Notes: generated from the sequence alone by a model not told the origin. 64,000 nucleotides of DNA from Shimwellia pseudoproteus (GCF_016415625.1 NZ_WBXP01000001.1:1-64000); one strand, 5' to 3'. Positions 30,079 to 41,878 are shown, counted from the first letter of the stretch. Translations and numbers: made by a program.

Positions 30079-31431
30079 CTACAAGCGAGAGAAATCATTG
30101 AAAAGTGCAAGCCCCATTAACAGCACCAGCAACACAGAGCCAATGCGATAACTGAAGTCCTGAACTCGCTCCGAGACCGGGGCGCCTTTAAGCTTTTCGA
30201 TTACCAGGAACAGTAAATGCCCCCCGTCCAGAACGGGCAGCGGGAACAAGTTGATAATCCCCAGGTTAACGCTGATCAGCGCCAGGAACATGAGGTAATA
30301 CACCAACCCGAACTCCGCCGACATACCTGCTCCCTGGGCTATCGAAATAGGCCCACTGAGGTTATTCAGTTTGACGTCACCGGTTATTAATTTCCCCAGC
30401 ATACTCACCGTCAGTTTCATCAGCTGCCACGTTTTCTCTGTGGCGTGGCCAACGGCACTGAAAGGACCATACTGGCGCACCGTACGGTACTCGTTAGGCA
30501 GCGGGATCACCTGAGGTACTACCCCGGCAAAACCTTCCGCTTTAGCCGCCCCCGCTTTAACAGCGGGCGTCAGCGTTAGCGCAAGGGGCTCACCCTGCCG
30601 CTCAATATTGATAGCCAATGGACGGTCGGGGTTATCCCGCACCTGTTCAACGAACACCATCCAGTTGGTCAGCAACTGACCGTTGACTTTAACGATCCTG
30701 TCTCCGGCTTGCAAACCTGCCTTTTCGGCAGCCGATCCTTTTTGTACCTCAGCCAGTACGGGGCCAATCTTTGGTCCCACCGGCTGAAGCCCCAGCGACT
30801 GCACGGGATCTTGCTTATCCGGCTCAAATTGCCAGTGGCTGAGATCCAGTGTTTTCTGCATCGTGTCGTTACTGCCAAACGGCGCGATGGTGAGGGTTGC
30901 GCTGCTGTCGCCAATTTTACCAATCAGCGCCAAACGCACCGCATCCCAATCAGGCGTTTCGATACCATCAACGGCTTTAAGTTCCGTATTCGGTGAAATT
31001 TGCGCCTGTGCCGCGATAGAGTCGGGCACAACATCGCTAATAACCGGACGAACACTCGGGACGCCGATGATAAAAACAACCCAATAGGCGAAAACGGCAA
31101 AAATAAAGTTAGCCACCGGCCCGGCGGCAATCACCGCTGCCCGCTGGGCCACCGTTTTGTTATTAAACGCCCGGTGGCGCATCTCTGGCGCAACCGCCTC
31201 AACGCGTTCATCGAGCATTTTGACATACCCGCCCAGCGGGATAAGCGCAATAACAAACTCAGTGCCCTGGCGATCGGTCCGGCGCCACAGCGCCTTACCA
31301 AAGCCGATAGAAAAGCGTTCTACATAAATGCCACAGCGGCGCGCCACCCAAAAGTGCCCAAACTCGTGCACGGTGATCAACACCCCCAGTGCTACGATAA
31401 ACGCCGCCAGACTCCAGAGAACACTCAGCAT
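30079..31431 (-). CDS. rseP: Site-2 protease of the sigma-E pathway
   Basis: Inner-membrane zinc metalloprotease that cuts RseA after DegS, freeing sigma-E; it also clears signal peptides. The 450 residues match E. coli in length. The zinc motif is HEFGH at 22-26 in the first membrane segment, two periplasmic PDZ domains occupy the middle, and the third zinc ligand lies in [14 protein letters not shown] near 402. A longer in-frame reading from 31476 is rejected: ATG 31431 has GGAAG at 5 nt and starts like E. coli RseP. Confidence 0.96.
   Translation of the reverse strand: MLSVLWSLAAFIVALGVLITVHEFGHFWVARRCGIYVERFSIGFGKALWRRTDRQGTEFVIALIPLGGYVKMLDERVEAVAPEMRHRAFNNKTVAQRAAVIAAGPVANFIFAVFAYWVVFIIGVPSVRPVISDVVPDSIAAQAQISPNTELKAVDGIETPDWDAVRLALIGKIGDSSATLTIAPFGSNDTMQKTLDLSHWQFEPDKQDPVQSLGLQPVGPKIGPVLAEVQKGSAAEKAGLQAGDRIVKVNGQLLTNWMVFVEQVRDNPDRPLAINIERQGEPLALTLTPAVKAGAAKAEGFAGVVPQVIPLPNEYRTVRQYGPFSAVGHATEKTWQLMKLTVSMLGKLITGDVKLNNLSGPISIAQGAGMSAEFGLVYYLMFLALISVNLGIINLFPLPVLDGGHLLFLVIEKLKGAPVSERVQDFSYRIGSVLLVLLMGLALFNDFSRL
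30958..30985 (-). promoter_or_regulatory. Candidate sigma-E promoter inside rseP, for bamA
   Basis: On the minus strand GGAACTT (30979-30985), the consensus sigma-E -35, is followed after 16 bp by TCGAA (30958-30962), close to the sigma-E -10. It lies inside rseP, upstream of bamA-skp. In E. coli bamA (yaeT) is transcribed by sigma-E from within this gene; that the exact element is used here is inference. Confidence 0.5.
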
Positions 31432-31442
31432 ATAATCTTCCG

Positions 31443-32300
31443 TTAAATTGCGCCAAACACCAGTATCAAGAGACAAACAAATACCGGTACTGCCGCTGTC
31501 AGACTGTCAATACGATCAAGAATGCCACCGTGGCCCGGAATCAAATGACCACTGTCCTTAATGCCGGCTTCACGTTTGAACATGCTTTCTGTCAAATCAC
31601 CCAATACCGACGCCAGCGCAGCGACCAGTGAGCATACCAATAATACGCTGCCCGCTACATTCAAATTTGCCCATGTGCCGAATATCCACGAGATAACTGC
31701 CGAGGTCACCAGGCCGCCAAAAAAGCCCTTCCAGGTTTTACCCGGCGATACTTTTGGAGCAAGCTTATGTTTACCAAACATTTTCCCAAAGATATAAGCC
31801 CCGGAATCCGCGCCCCATACCAGAAACATGACATACAGCAGCCAGATTGCGCCCGCGTAGTGGTCCATGTCGTAGTGCCAGCTGCGCAGCACCACCATGC
31901 CCCAAAAGAAAGGAATGATAGTAAAAAAACCGAAGATCAGCCGCAGAATGCGGGAATTACGCCAGAAAGACGCTGAGGCAGGGTAAAAAAAGACAAGCAA
32001 TAACGCGACACACCACCAAATCAACGACGCCCATAAAGAGCCCGCGATAAGGGGGATATGGATATTATGATGATATTCCGGCAATGCCATTAACATGGTT
32101 GCCAGCAACAAGCCACACAGTACCGCCAGCCAGACCCGTTGATTACGGGATGAAAAACCGCTTAATTGCCCCCATTCCCAGGCTGCCAGCATACAGACAA
32201 TAATAGTGGTAATAGCAAAGCCGCCTGGCGGTAACCAGAACAACGCCGCAATAACGACCGGGATTAAGATAAATGCGGAAATCAGGCGATACTTCAGCAA
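31443..32300 (-). CDS. cdsA: Phosphatidate cytidylyltransferase
   Basis: Makes CDP-diacylglycerol from phosphatidate and CTP, the precursor of all membrane phospholipids. The 285-residue integral membrane protein has several hydrophobic segments and the family signature near the C-terminus ([20 protein letters not shown] followed by GILDRIDS). The order uppS-cdsA-rseP is that of the conserved envelope cluster; rseP begins 11 bp after its stop. Confidence 0.97.
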   Translation of the reverse strand: MLKYRLISAFILIPVVIAALFWLPPGGFAITTIIVCMLAAWEWGQLSGFSSRNQRVWLAVLCGLLLATMLMALPEYHHNIHIPLIAGSLWASLIWWCVALLLVFFYPASASFWRNSRILRLIFGFFTIIPFFWGMVVLRSWHYDMDHYAGAIWLLYVMFLVWGADSGAYIFGKMFGKHKLAPKVSPGKTWKGFFGGLVTSAVISWIFGTWANLNVAGSVLLVCSLVAALASVLGDLTESMFKREAGIKDSGHLIPGHGGILDRIDSLTAAVPVFVCLLILVFGAI

Positions 32301-32312
32301 GAGTAACCCCCA

Positions 32313-33071
32313 TTAAACCTGGTCGCTACCGGGTGCTGTGCCGCCAAAACGACGCTCACGAGTTGCAAAGGCATTCAGTGCACCTTCAAAGTCTTGTTCA
32401 TCGAAATCGGGCCAGAGTACATCCGTAAACCAGAGTTCCGCGTAAGCTATCTGCCACAGCAGGAAATTACTGATCCGGTGCTCTCCCCCTGTCCTAATTA
32501 CTAAATCAACCGGTGCCAGATCGCTCATGCACACTTGCTGGTTCAGCATATCTTCCGTAATTTGCTCCGGTGAGATTTCTCCGCACCTGACTTGCTCAGC
32601 AATATGTCGTACACCCTGAATAATATCCCAACGCCCGCCATAATTCGCAGCAATATTGAGAGTTAATCCGGTATTCTTGCTAGTCAGTGCCTCGGAATTA
32701 CGGATTTTTTCCTGTAGACGAGCATTGAAGCGTGACACATCGCCAATAATTTTTAGCCGTACGTTATTGCGATGTAACACTTTTACTTCACTGTCCAGCG
32801 CCCAGACAAAGAGCTCCATCAGAGCACTTACTTCCTGAACGGGCCGATTCCAGTTTTCACTACTAAATGCGTATAGCGTCAGGGCCTCAATCCCTTGATT
32901 CGCGGCATAGCTAACTGCCCGACGGACCGCTTTCGCTCCCGCCCTGTGACCGATGACTCTCATCTTTCCCTGGCGCTTAGCCCAGCGGCCGTTACCATCC
33001 ATAATGATGGCGACATGGCGCGGACCATGGGTAGATGAAGAATCCTGGGGTGCTTGATTAGCTGACAACAT
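32313..33071 (-). CDS. uppS: Undecaprenyl diphosphate synthase
   Basis: Cis-prenyltransferase that extends farnesyl diphosphate to C55 for peptidoglycan and O-antigen carriers. It has the catalytic MDGNGRWAK segment, the [10 protein letters not shown] segment and the [30 protein letters not shown] motifs. I start at ATG 33071 (MLSANQAP), 252 residues, to match E. coli. An in-frame ATG at 33089 adds six residues (MEQKRV); neither site has a strong Shine-Dalgarno sequence, so the start is uncertain. Confidence 0.94.
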   Translation of the reverse strand: MLSANQAPQDSSSTHGPRHVAIIMDGNGRWAKRQGKMRVIGHRAGAKAVRRAVSYAANQGIEALTLYAFSSENWNRPVQEVSALMELFVWALDSEVKVLHRNNVRLKIIGDVSRFNARLQEKIRNSEALTSKNTGLTLNIAANYGGRWDIIQGVRHIAEQVRCGEISPEQITEDMLNQQVCMSDLAPVDLVIRTGGEHRISNFLLWQIAYAELWFTDVLWPDFDEQDFEGALNAFATRERRFGGTAPGSDQV

Positions 33072-33131
33072 AACGCGTTTTTGTTCCATGAAAGGGATTA
33101 GCGGTACCCTGGAATACTAAAGCCTCTACGT

Positions 33132-33157
33132 AAAAAAGCCGTGTTAAACCACGGCTT
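33132..33157 (-). terminator. Rho-independent terminator after dxr
   Basis: An 8-bp stem AAGCCGTG/CACGGCTT (33136-33143 with 33150-33157) has a TTAAAC loop and, on the minus strand, a following T-run. It lies between dxr and uppS, so uppS-cdsA would need its own promoter in the 166-bp gap or read-through. Confidence 0.8.
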
Positions 33158-33255
33158 AACCTGACGATCACGCTTTATGGCAATAATCGGGTGGCGCAGA
33201 CTATATCACCTCAGCCAGACGCTAACAAATAGCGAGGGGCCTCCGGGCATAATAT

Positions 33256-34455
33256 TCATATACCTGCGAGGCGAATCACGTGTTGCTGCGCGAGAATGCG
33301 GGCTTTTGCATCAATGTCCAAAACGTCGCTGACATTTACCGGCTCGTCCAGCGAAGCGGCATCAAGCACACCGGCGTTAAGCGCCGCAATATCCGTAAAC
33401 CGAATCTGTCCTGCCAGGAACGCCGCCACCACCACTTCATTAGCGGCATTCAGCGTCGTCGTTGCTGCCTGGCCGCTTTCAAAAGCGTCAATCGCCAGTT
33501 TCAGACACGGATAACGCTGATAGTCAGGGCGCCCGAACGTCAGCGCGCCGATTTCACAAAAATCCAGCGGCTTCACGCCAGAGGTCGTTCTGGCTGGCCA
33601 CGCCATCGCATGGGCAATAGGGGTGCGCATATCAGGCTCACCCAGTTGCGCAATAACGCTGCCATCGGCGTAGCGCACCATCGAATGGATCATTGACTGC
33701 GGGTGCAGCAAGACTTCCATCTGATGGGCAGAGGCATTAAATAGCCAGCGGGCTTCAATATATTCCAGGCCTTTATTCATCATGGTGGCAGAATCAACAG
33801 AGATCTTGCGCCCCATGGACCAGTTCGGGTGTTTACAGGCTTGATCGGGCGTCATCGCCGTCAAATCAGCCAGTGGCGTCTCCCGGAAGGGGCCACCAGA
33901 ACCGGTGAGGATAATGGACGAGACGCCATTATCTTCGAGAGAAGCGTATCCCAGATTGCGCTGAATAGCGTCCGGTAAACTCTGAAAAATCGCGTTATGT
34001 TCGCTATCAATTGGTAACAACTGCGCGCCGTGTTGCGCAACCGCGTCCATAAACAGGCGCCCACAGGTTACCAGGGCCTCTTTATTGGCCAGTAAAATTT
34101 GTTTTCCCGCCCGGATCCCGGCGAGCGTAGGCACTAACCCGGCGGCCCCTACGATAGCCGCCATGACCTGATCGACCTCATCCAGCGCGGCCATGTCGCA
34201 GGCCGCCTGCTGGCCAGCCATGACCTCAATATCCATCCCGTGGGTCTGCAACGCGGCACGCAGTGCGCGCGCGTCTTCTTCATGGGCCATCACCGCGTAC
34301 TTCGGGCGGAACGCCAGACACTGCTCTATCATCCGCGCGACGTTTTTACCCGCCACCAGTGCAGTAATGGAAAAACGATCCGGGTTGCGGCGTACCACGT
34401 CGAGGGTGCTGCAACCGATGGAGCCAGTAGAGCCGAGAACAGTTAATTGCTTCAT
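33256..34455 (-). CDS. dxr: 1-deoxy-D-xylulose-5-phosphate reductoisomerase
   Basis: Converts DXP to methylerythritol phosphate with NADPH, the committed step of the MEP isoprenoid route. The 399 residues start with the nucleotide-binding [14 protein letters not shown] loop. Metal and substrate ligands lie in [13 protein letters not shown] and [25 protein letters not shown], and a C-terminal helical domain follows. Flanked by terminators on both sides. Confidence 0.98.
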   Translation of the reverse strand: MKQLTVLGSTGSIGCSTLDVVRRNPDRFSITALVAGKNVARMIEQCLAFRPKYAVMAHEEDARALRAALQTHGMDIEVMAGQQAACDMAALDEVDQVMAAIVGAAGLVPTLAGIRAGKQILLANKEALVTCGRLFMDAVAQHGAQLLPIDSEHNAIFQSLPDAIQRNLGYASLEDNGVSSIILTGSGGPFRETPLADLTAMTPDQACKHPNWSMGRKISVDSATMMNKGLEYIEARWLFNASAHQMEVLLHPQSMIHSMVRYADGSVIAQLGEPDMRTPIAHAMAWPARTTSGVKPLDFCEIGALTFGRPDYQRYPCLKLAIDAFESGQAATTTLNAANEVVVAAFLAGQIRFTDIAALNAGVLDAASLDEPVNVSDVLDIDAKARILAQQHVIRLAGI

Positions 34456-34518
34456 GAGGTACTCTGAAAAGGTTAACGGGCCCGTTTAACTGGCCCGGGT
34501 ATAACGTCCTGCCACAAT

Positions 34519-34564
34519 GCAAAACGCCGCATTAAAGCCGGTGCCGGCTCCGTAGCGGCGTTTT
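34519..34564 (-). terminator. Terminator-like double hairpin after frr
   Basis: AAAACGCCGC (34521-34530) and GCGGCGTTTT (34555-34564) form a perfect 10-bp outer stem, and AGCCGG/CCGGCT (34536-34541 with 34544-34549) forms a second helix in its loop. On the minus strand the outer stem ends in four T residues. It likely terminates frr. Confidence 0.75.
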
Positions 34565-34584
34565 ACCATTCCAGCAGTGCAGGA

Positions 34585-35142
34585 TCAGAACTGCATCAAT
34601 TCTGCTTCTTTATCAGCCAGTGCGGCGTCAACTTTCTTGACCGCGGCATCAGTCAGCTTCTGCACATCATCCTGAGAGCGGCGATCGTCGTCTTCGCTGA
34701 TCTCTTTGTCTTTCAACAGTGCTTTTACTTTGTCATTCGCATCACGGCGTACGTTACGTACCGACACACGCGCCTGTTCTGCTTCACTGCGTACCACTTT
34801 GATAAGGTCTTTACGGCGTTCTTCGGTCAGCGGCGGCAGCGGAACACGAATATCGCTACCGGCGGAGCTTGGGTTCAGCCCAAGATCAGACGCCATAATG
34901 GCTTTCTCGACCGCGGCACTCAGACTACGGTCAAACACATTGATTTTCAGCGTACGAGAATCTTCAACGGTGACGTTAGCCAGTTGGCGCAGCGGCGTCG
35001 GAGTGCCGTAATATTCAACAACAATCCCGTCCAGCAGGCTTGGGGAAGCGCGGCCAGTACGGATCTTGCTGATCTGAGTTTTAAAAGCCTCTACGCATTT
35101 TTCCATACGCACTTCGGCATCTTTTCTGATATCGCTAATCAC
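34585..35142 (-). CDS. frr: Ribosome recycling factor
   Basis: Splits post-termination ribosomes with EF-G. The 185-residue protein is the standard length: a three-helix domain ([13 protein letters not shown] at the start, AELMQF at the end) with the inserted beta domain and the conserved [17 protein letters not shown] segment. The strand and order (rpsB, tsf, pyrH, frr) match the conserved translation cluster. The 174-bp gap to pyrH holds no gene. Confidence 0.98.
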   Translation of the reverse strand: MISDIRKDAEVRMEKCVEAFKTQISKIRTGRASPSLLDGIVVEYYGTPTPLRQLANVTVEDSRTLKINVFDRSLSAAVEKAIMASDLGLNPSSAGSDIRVPLPPLTEERRKDLIKVVRSEAEQARVSVRNVRRDANDKVKALLKDKEISEDDDRRSQDDVQKLTDAAVKKVDAALADKEAELMQF

Positions 35143-35316
35143 GTTACGAATCCTTGAAAACAGGTTTAAGCCAGACTACGCCTCAATACGCCCGGCGGTT
35201 ACGTTATGGTAACCCGGGCAGTGGAAGTATAGCCCTGTTTAATTCATGGCACCCTCAATGGCTGCCGGAGCACAATAGTGAAACAGAATATTACCCTGAT
35301 TCAGTCCGGGGTAAAA

Positions 35317-36042
35317 TTATTCCGTGATCAATGTGCCTTCTTGCTCACCCATTACTACGCGACGCAGTGCGCCTGGCTTGTTCATGTTAAACACGCGAAT
35401 GGGCAGTTTGTGGTCGCGGGCCAGAGTAAAGGCCGCGAGATCCATCACTTTCAGTTCTTTTTCCAGCACTTCCTGGTAGGAGAGCTGGTCATACAGGGTG
35501 GCTGACGGATCTTTCATCGGATCAGCAGAGAACACCCCGTCCACTTTAGTGGCTTTCAGCACCACGTCCGCTTCGATTTCAATCCCGCGCAGACAGGCCG
35601 CAGAGTCAGTCGTAAAGAACGGGTTACCGGTACCGGCAGCCAGGATAACAACGCGGTTGTTGCGTAACAGGCTGATAGCTTCCGCCCAGCTGTAGTTATC
35701 ACAGACACCGTTCAGCGGGATGGCAGACATCAAACGGGCATTGACATAAGCACGGTGCAGCGCATCACGCATTGCCAGGCCGTTCATCACGGTAGCCAGC
35801 ATCCCCATATGGTCACCGACCACACGGTTCATCCCGGCCTGCGCCAGGCCCGCACCGCGGAACAGGTTACCCCCGCCGATGACTACCCCAACCTGGATAC
35901 CCAGTTCAACCAGTTCTTTTATCTCTTGCGCCATGCGATCCAGAACGCTTGCGTCAATACCGAAGCCTTCTGAGCCTTGCAGCGCTTCGCCACTCAGTTT
36001 TAACAGAATGCGTTTATAAACAGGTTTTGCATTGGTAGCCAT
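35317..36042 (-). CDS. pyrH: UMP kinase
   Basis: Phosphorylates UMP to UDP; hexameric, activated by GTP and inhibited by UTP. The 241 residues have the amino-acid-kinase fold: [10 protein letters not shown], the GGGNLFRG loop, [13 protein letters not shown], and the [15 protein letters not shown] segment. It lies between tsf and frr, as in E. coli. Confidence 0.98.
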   Translation of the reverse strand: MATNAKPVYKRILLKLSGEALQGSEGFGIDASVLDRMAQEIKELVELGIQVGVVIGGGNLFRGAGLAQAGMNRVVGDHMGMLATVMNGLAMRDALHRAYVNARLMSAIPLNGVCDNYSWAEAISLLRNNRVVILAAGTGNPFFTTDSAACLRGIEIEADVVLKATKVDGVFSADPMKDPSATLYDQLSYQEVLEKELKVMDLAAFTLARDHKLPIRVFNMNKPGALRRVVMGEQEGTLITE

Positions 36043-36140
36043 GTTTCTTTCCTGGAGCAGTAACGATTGGAAGAGGATTTACGCTGGTGCAGTTAGCGCG
36101 CCGCGCGGACACTATGCCGGCGCGCCCTGACCAGTAAGCA

Positions 36141-36186
36141 GTTATCTTTCAGGTGGCGGGTAATTTCCGGCCACCTGAAAGATAAC
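36141..36186. repeat. Perfect 17-bp inverted repeat between tsf and pyrH
   Basis: GTTATCTTTCAGGTGGC (36141-36157) and its exact reverse complement (36170-36186) enclose a 12-nt loop. It is separate from the tsf terminator and has no T-run on the minus strand. Its function is unknown to me. Confidence 0.9.
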
Positions 36187-36191
36187 CGGTA

Positions 36192-36222
36192 TAAAAAGGA
36201 GCCGCCCGCAGGCGGCTCTTTT
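36192..36222 (-). terminator. Rho-independent terminator after tsf
   Basis: AGCCGCC/GGCGGCT (36200-36206 with 36211-36217) with a CGCA loop is followed on the minus strand by CCTTTTTATA. It ends the rpsB-tsf transcript just before the inverted repeat upstream of pyrH. Confidence 0.82.
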
Positions 36223-36228
36223 ACAGCA

Positions 36229-37080
36229 TTAAGACTGTTTGGACATTGCAGCAACTTCTGCTGCGAAGTCAGCTTCAACTTTCTCGATGCCTTCACCCAC
36301 TTCAAAGCGGATGAAACCTGTTACGTCAGCGTTGTGCTCTTTCAGCAGCTGGGCAACAGTTTTGGACGGATCCATAACGAAGTGCTGACCAGTCAGAGAC
36401 ACTTCACCGGTGAATTTACGCATACGGCCTTCGACCATTTTTTCTGCGATTTCACGCGGTTTGCCAGACTGCATGGCGATGTCCAGCTGGATCTGCTGTT
36501 CGTGAGCCACAACGTCTGCCGGTACATCTTCCGGTTTAACGTATTCTGGTTTAGACGCCGCAACGTGCATTGCGATGTGTTTAACCAGCTCTTCGTCAGC
36601 ACCGGTTGCCGCAACCAGAACACCGATGCGCGCACCGTGCAGGTAAGAACCCAGCACGTCGCCTTCGATAACGGAAATACGACGGATATTGATGTTTTCA
36701 CCGATTTTCGCTACCAGGTGCGCACGCTGTTCTTCGAAACGGGCTTTCAGCACCTCGATGTCAGCAATGCGTTCTTCCAGCGCAACGGACAGAACTTCGT
36801 CGCCGAATGCTTTGAAACCAGCGTCTTTTGCAACGAAGTCAGTTTCGCAGTTCAGTTCGATGATTACGCCGTATTTGTAATCGATAGCCGTCAGGATGAT
36901 ACCTTCAGCAGCAACGCGACCTGCTTTCTTGGCGGCTTTCGCCTGGCCAGATTTACGCATGTTGTCGATAGCCAGCTCGATGTCGCCGTTAGCTTCAACC
37001 AGCGCTTTTTTACATTCCATCATGCCTGCGCCAGTACGTTCGCGCAGTTCTTTTACCAGAGCAGCGGTAATATCAGCCAT
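36229..37080 (-). CDS. tsf: Elongation factor Ts
   Basis: Guanine-nucleotide exchange factor for EF-Tu. The 283 residues begin with the UBA-like N-terminal domain ([27 protein letters not shown]) and include the TDFVAKD segment that contacts EF-Tu. Length equals E. coli. It follows rpsB after a 274-bp spacer with an attenuator-type hairpin. Confidence 0.98.
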   Translation of the reverse strand: MADITAALVKELRERTGAGMMECKKALVEANGDIELAIDNMRKSGQAKAAKKAGRVAAEGIILTAIDYKYGVIIELNCETDFVAKDAGFKAFGDEVLSVALEERIADIEVLKARFEEQRAHLVAKIGENINIRRISVIEGDVLGSYLHGARIGVLVAATGADEELVKHIAMHVAASKPEYVKPEDVPADVVAHEQQIQLDIAMQSGKPREIAEKMVEGRMRKFTGEVSLTGQHFVMDPSKTVAQLLKEHNADVTGFIRFEVGEGIEKVEADFAAEVAAMSKQS

Positions 37081-37154
37081 TCTATAATCCTCGGTTCGGT
37101 TATCTCAGCGGGAGATAAGAGATCCGCCGGGTGGATATACCCAACAGATTCAGA

Positions 37155-37185
37155 AGTAAAAAAGGGGACCTGAGAACAGGCCCCC
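37155..37185 (-). terminator. Hairpin terminator/attenuator between rpsB and tsf
   Basis: GGGG-A-CCTG and CAGGCCCC (37164-37172 with 37177-37184) form a stem with one bulged A and an AGAA loop, followed on the minus strand by T7. In E. coli a partial terminator between rpsB and tsf reduces tsf expression relative to rpsB; the same layout is seen here. Confidence 0.8.
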
Positions 37186-37238
37186 TAACCAAACTATTTC
37201 ATACCTGGTTAATAAGGGCTCTTAGCGAGCTAGCCTTA

Positions 37239-38130
<892 letters not shown>

Positions 38131-38136
38131 GCGCGC

Positions 38137-38166
38137 TTTATACCATAAATTCATCCCTGACACCAA
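38137..38166 (-). promoter_or_regulatory. rpsB promoter
   Basis: On the minus strand -35 TTGGTG (38161-38166) and -10 TATAAA (38137-38142) are 18 bp apart, followed by a GC-rich discriminator (GCGCGCC) typical of stringently controlled ribosomal promoters. Transcription from here would give the t44-type leader. Confidence 0.6.
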
Positions 38167-38286
38167 CAGTTGTTGTTATCCTTCCGACAGCGCATTCGCG
38201 GTTTGGCACTCATCCGCCCGCCCTGATAACATTGCTGTTACTTAGACAATTATTGTCGATATTGACGACAACAGCGGACCTTAAGC

Positions 38287-39081
38287 ATGACTATTTCAAT
38301 CAAAACAGCGGAAGACATCGAAAAAATGCGCGTCGCGGGCAAATTAGCCGCCGACGTGCTGGAGATGATCGAAGCCCATGTAAAACCCGGCGTCACCACC
38401 GGCGAACTGGATAAAATCTGCAACGACTACATCGTTAACGAACAACACGCTGTATCAGCCTGCCTCGGTTACCACGGTTACCCAAAGTCGGTCTGCATCT
38501 CCATTAATGAAGTGGTATGTCACGGTATTCCCAGCGATGACAAACACCTGAAAGAAGGTGATATCGTCAATATCGACGTGACTGTCATTAAAGACGGCTT
38601 CCACGGCGACACCTCAAAAATGTTTATCGTCGGCAAACCGACTATTCTCGGCGAGCGCCTGTGCCATGTGACCCAACAGAGCCTGTACCTGGCCCTGAAC
38701 ATGGTGAAACCGGGGATCCGCCTGCGTAGCCTGGGCGCGGCCATCCAGAAATTCGTTGAAGCTGAAGGCTTCTCCGTGGTGCGTGAATACTGCGGTCACG
38801 GTATCGGCCGCGGCTTCCATGAGGAGCCTCAGGTACTGCACTATGACGCAGATGACGGCGGCGTGGTGCTGCAAAAGGGCATGACCTTTACTGTTGAACC
38901 GATGGTCAATGCCGGCGACTACCGCATCCGTACCATGAAAGACGGCTGGACCGTAAAAACCAAAGATCGCAGCTTGTCTGCACAGTATGAGCATACTATT
39001 GTGGTTACCGATAACGGCTGCGAAATTCTCACCCTGCGCAAGGATGACACCATCCCGGCGGTCATTTCGCATAACGACTAA
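38287..39081 (+). CDS. map: Methionine aminopeptidase type I
   Basis: Removes the N-terminal methionine from nascent proteins. The 264 residues match E. coli. The metal ligands Asp97 (NIDVTV) and Asp108 (HGDTSKMF) are visible, and the other ligands lie in GHGIGRGFHEEPQ, FTVEPMV and QYEHTIVV. It is divergent from rpsB, with the leader and promoter region between them. A bidirectional-looking terminator follows. Confidence 0.98.
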   Translation: MTISIKTAEDIEKMRVAGKLAADVLEMIEAHVKPGVTTGELDKICNDYIVNEQHAVSACLGYHGYPKSVCISINEVVCHGIPSDDKHLKEGDIVNIDVTVIKDGFHGDTSKMFIVGKPTILGERLCHVTQQSLYLALNMVKPGIRLRSLGAAIQKFVEAEGFSVVREYCGHGIGRGFHEEPQVLHYDADDGGVVLQKGMTFTVEPMVNAGDYRIRTMKDGWTVKTKDRSLSAQYEHTIVVTDNGCEILTLRKDDTIPAVISHND

Positions 39082-39085
39082 CAGC

Positions 39086-39113
39086 AAAAAGCCGGCGGCC
39101 GCCGGCTTTTTTT
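39086..39113. terminator. Terminator after map
   Basis: A perfect 16-bp palindrome GCCGGCGGCCGCCGGC (39091-39106) is flanked by A5 on the left and T7 on the right. It should end map transcription just before glnD; the glnD ATG is only 14 nt downstream of it. Confidence 0.85.
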
Positions 39114-39126
39114 ATGAGCCTGGCAG

Positions 39127-41802
39127 ATGAGCAACGCTTTACCCGAACAGCGTGTCAACGCAGTGTTACCCATGATCCCCGGCCAACCGGACAACCCCAC
39201 CAGTTGGCCTGAATCCGCCCTCACCTGCGCGGCGATCAAATCCCATTTAGAACATTTCCAGCGCTGGCTGGGGGAGGCGTTTGATAGCGGCATCTCCGCC
39301 GAGCTGTTAATCGACGCCCGCACCGAATTTATTGACCAATTACTGCAACGGCTGTGGTTACATTACCAGTTCGATAAGGTCGAAGGGCTGGCGCTGGTGG
39401 CGGTTGGCGGTTATGGCCGCGGTGAACTGCATCCGCTGTCCGACATTGATTTGCTGATCCTCAGCCGCACCCGGCTACCGGATGAGATAGCCCAGAAAAC
39501 CGGCGAGCTGTTGACCCTGCTGTGGGATGTCAAACTGGAGGTGGGCCACAGCGTCCGCACCCTCGAAGAGTGCCTGCTGGAGGGGCTGGCGGATCTGACT
39601 GTCGCCACCAATTTGATTGAATCCCGGCTGCTGATTGGCGATGTGGTGATTTTCCTCGAACTGCAAAAGCAGATCTTCAGCGAGGGTTTCTGGCCGTCGG
39701 CGGATTTTTTCGCGGCCAAAGTGGCCGAGCAAAATACCCGCCACCAGCGCTACCACGGCACCAGCTACAACCTGGAGCCGGACATCAAAAGCAGCCCCGG
39801 GGGGCTACGGGACATCCACACCCTGATGTGGGTGGCGCGCCGCCACTTTGGCGCCACCTCGATGGACGAAATGGTCGACTTCGGCTTTCTCACCCAGGCC
39901 GAACGCAACGAGCTTAACGAATGCCAGCATGTGCTGTGGCGCATCCGCTTTGCCCTGCATCTTGAGCTTACCCGTTACGACAACCGTTTACTGTTTGACC
40001 GCCAGCTCAATGTGGCTCGCCGCCTGCACTATAGCGGGGAAGGCAACCAGCCGGTAGAACACATGATGAAAGACTTCTACCGCTGTACCCGGCGCGTGGC
40101 AGAGCTGAACCAGATGCTGCTGCAAATTTTTGATGAGGCGATCCTGGCGCTGGATGCCAGTGAAAAACCCCGCCCGCTGGATGACGAGTTTCAGTTACGC
40201 GGCACCCTGATCGATCTGCGCGATGAGCGGCTGTTCCTGAGAGAACCAGAAGCCATCCTGCGCATGTTCTATATGATGGTCCGCAACCGCGATATTTCCG
40301 GGATCTACTCCACCACCCTGCGCCACCTGCGCCACGCCCGTCGCCAGCTCAGCCAGCCGCTGTGCTACATCCCGGAGGCCAGATCCCTGTTTTTATCGAT
40401 GCTGCGCCATCCGGGTGTGGTTAGCCGCGGCCTGGTCCCCATGCACCGCCACAGCGTACTCTGGGCCTATATGCCCCAGTGGGCGCATATCGTCGGCCAG
40501 ATGCAGTTTGACCTGTTCCACGCCTATACCGTGGATGAGCACACCATCCAGTTGCTGCAAAAGCTGGAGAGCTTCTCCCAGGAAACAGTACGCGACAAAC
40601 ACCCGCTGTGTGTTGAAGTCTGGCCGCGTCTCGCCCACCCTGAGCTGCTGCTGATTGCCGGGCTATTCCACGATATCGCCAAAGGCCGCGGTGGGGATCA
40701 CTCGATACTCGGGGCTGAAGATGTCGTCAAGTTTGCCGAACTGCACGGGCTTAACTCCCGGGAGACCCAACTGGTGGCCTGGCTGGTGCGCCAGCATCTG
40801 CTGATGTCAGTCACTGCGCAGCGGCGGGATATCCAGGACCCGGAGGTTATCAAGCAGTTTGCCGAGGAAGTGCAAACCGAAAACCGCCTGCGCTACCTGG
40901 TATGCCTGACCGTGGCGGATATCTGCGCCACCAACGAAACCCTGTGGAACAGCTGGAAGCAAAGCCTGCTGCGCGAGCTGTACTTTGCCACCGAGAAACA
41001 ACTGCGGCGCGGCGCCCAGAGCATGCCAGATATGCGTGAGCGGGTACGTCATCATCAGGTACAGGCCCTGGCGCTGCTGCGGATGGAAAATATCGACGAG
41101 GTGGCGCTCAACCATATCTGGTCCCGCTGCCGGGCCAACTACTTTGTGCGCCATACCCCTATTCAACTGGCATGGCACGCCCGGCATCTGCTGAAGCACG
41201 ACCTCAGCCAGCCGCTGATCCTCGTAAGCCCCCATGCCACCCGCGGGGGAACAGAGATTTTTATCTGGAGCCCGGACCGGCCTTACCTGTTCGCCGCCGT
41301 CTGTGGCGAGCTGGACCGCCGCAATTTAAGCGTCCATGACGCCCAGATTTTTACCACCCGCGACGGGATGGCGATGGACAGCTTTATTGTTCTGGAGCCC
41401 GACGGCACTCCCCTTTCCGGGGACCGCCACGAGGACATTCGCCACGGCCTGGAGCAGACCATTAACCAGCGCAGCTGGCAACCGCCGCAGCCGCGCAGAC
41501 AACCGGCAAAATTGCGCCATTTTACCGTAGAGACCGAGGTCAGCTTTCTGCCCACCCATACCGACAGGCGTTCCTATCTGGAGCTAATCGCCCTGGACCA
41601 GCCCGGTCTGCTGGCCCGGGTCGGGCAAATTTTTGCTGACCTTGGAATTTCGCTCCACGGGGCGCGAATTTCAACCATTGGTGAGCGAGTAGAAGATTTA
41701 TTCATCATCGCCACCCACGACCGGCATGCCCTTAATAATGCGCTGCAACAAGAAGTGCAACAACGGTTGACAGAGGCCCTTAATCCAAACGATAAAGGAT
41801 AG
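39127..41802 (+). CDS. glnD: Bifunctional uridylyltransferase/uridylyl-removing enzyme
   Basis: Senses glutamine and uridylylates or deuridylylates PII proteins (GlnB, GlnK) to control nitrogen assimilation. The 891 residues show the nucleotidyltransferase domain with [17 protein letters not shown], then an HD domain with [14 protein letters not shown] for deuridylylation, and two C-terminal ACT domains (about 710-790 and 820-891) for glutamine sensing. Length and domain order equal E. coli GlnD. The start is ATG 39127; no strong Shine-Dalgarno sequence is visible. Confidence 0.97.
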   Translation: MSNALPEQRVNAVLPMIPGQPDNPTSWPESALTCAAIKSHLEHFQRWLGEAFDSGISAELLIDARTEFIDQLLQRLWLHYQFDKVEGLALVAVGGYGRGELHPLSDIDLLILSRTRLPDEIAQKTGELLTLLWDVKLEVGHSVRTLEECLLEGLADLTVATNLIESRLLIGDVVIFLELQKQIFSEGFWPSADFFAAKVAEQNTRHQRYHGTSYNLEPDIKSSPGGLRDIHTLMWVARRHFGATSMDEMVDFGFLTQAERNELNECQHVLWRIRFALHLELTRYDNRLLFDRQLNVARRLHYSGEGNQPVEHMMKDFYRCTRRVAELNQMLLQIFDEAILALDASEKPRPLDDEFQLRGTLIDLRDERLFLREPEAILRMFYMMVRNRDISGIYSTTLRHLRHARRQLSQPLCYIPEARSLFLSMLRHPGVVSRGLVPMHRHSVLWAYMPQWAHIVGQMQFDLFHAYTVDEHTIQLLQKLESFSQETVRDKHPLCVEVWPRLAHPELLLIAGLFHDIAKGRGGDHSILGAEDVVKFAELHGLNSRETQLVAWLVRQHLLMSVTAQRRDIQDPEVIKQFAEEVQTENRLRYLVCLTVADICATNETLWNSWKQSLLRELYFATEKQLRRGAQSMPDMRERVRHHQVQALALLRMENIDEVALNHIWSRCRANYFVRHTPIQLAWHARHLLKHDLSQPLILVSPHATRGGTEIFIWSPDRPYLFAAVCGELDRRNLSVHDAQIFTTRDGMAMDSFIVLEPDGTPLSGDRHEDIRHGLEQTINQRSWQPPQPRRQPAKLRHFTVETEVSFLPTHTDRRSYLELIALDQPGLLARVGQIFADLGISLHGARISTIGERVEDLFIIATHDRHALNNALQQEVQQRLTEALNPNDKG

Positions 41803-41810
41803 GCCGCGTG

Positions 41811-41878
41811 CCAAAAGCGCGCTTTCAGCGTTGTCAGGCTCGGTTGCTCAACGCAATACCCTGATAACGCGCCTTTGG
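41811..41878 (+). repeat. Imperfect long hairpin between glnD and dapD
   Basis: GCGTTGTCAGG (41828-41838) pairs with CCTGATAACGC (41860-41870) over 11 bp with one G-U, and CCAAAAGC (41811-41818) pairs with GCCTTTGG (41871-41878) with one mismatch. No T-run follows, so it is not a standard terminator. It lies in the 140-bp gap that must also contain the dapD promoter. Confidence 0.55.
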
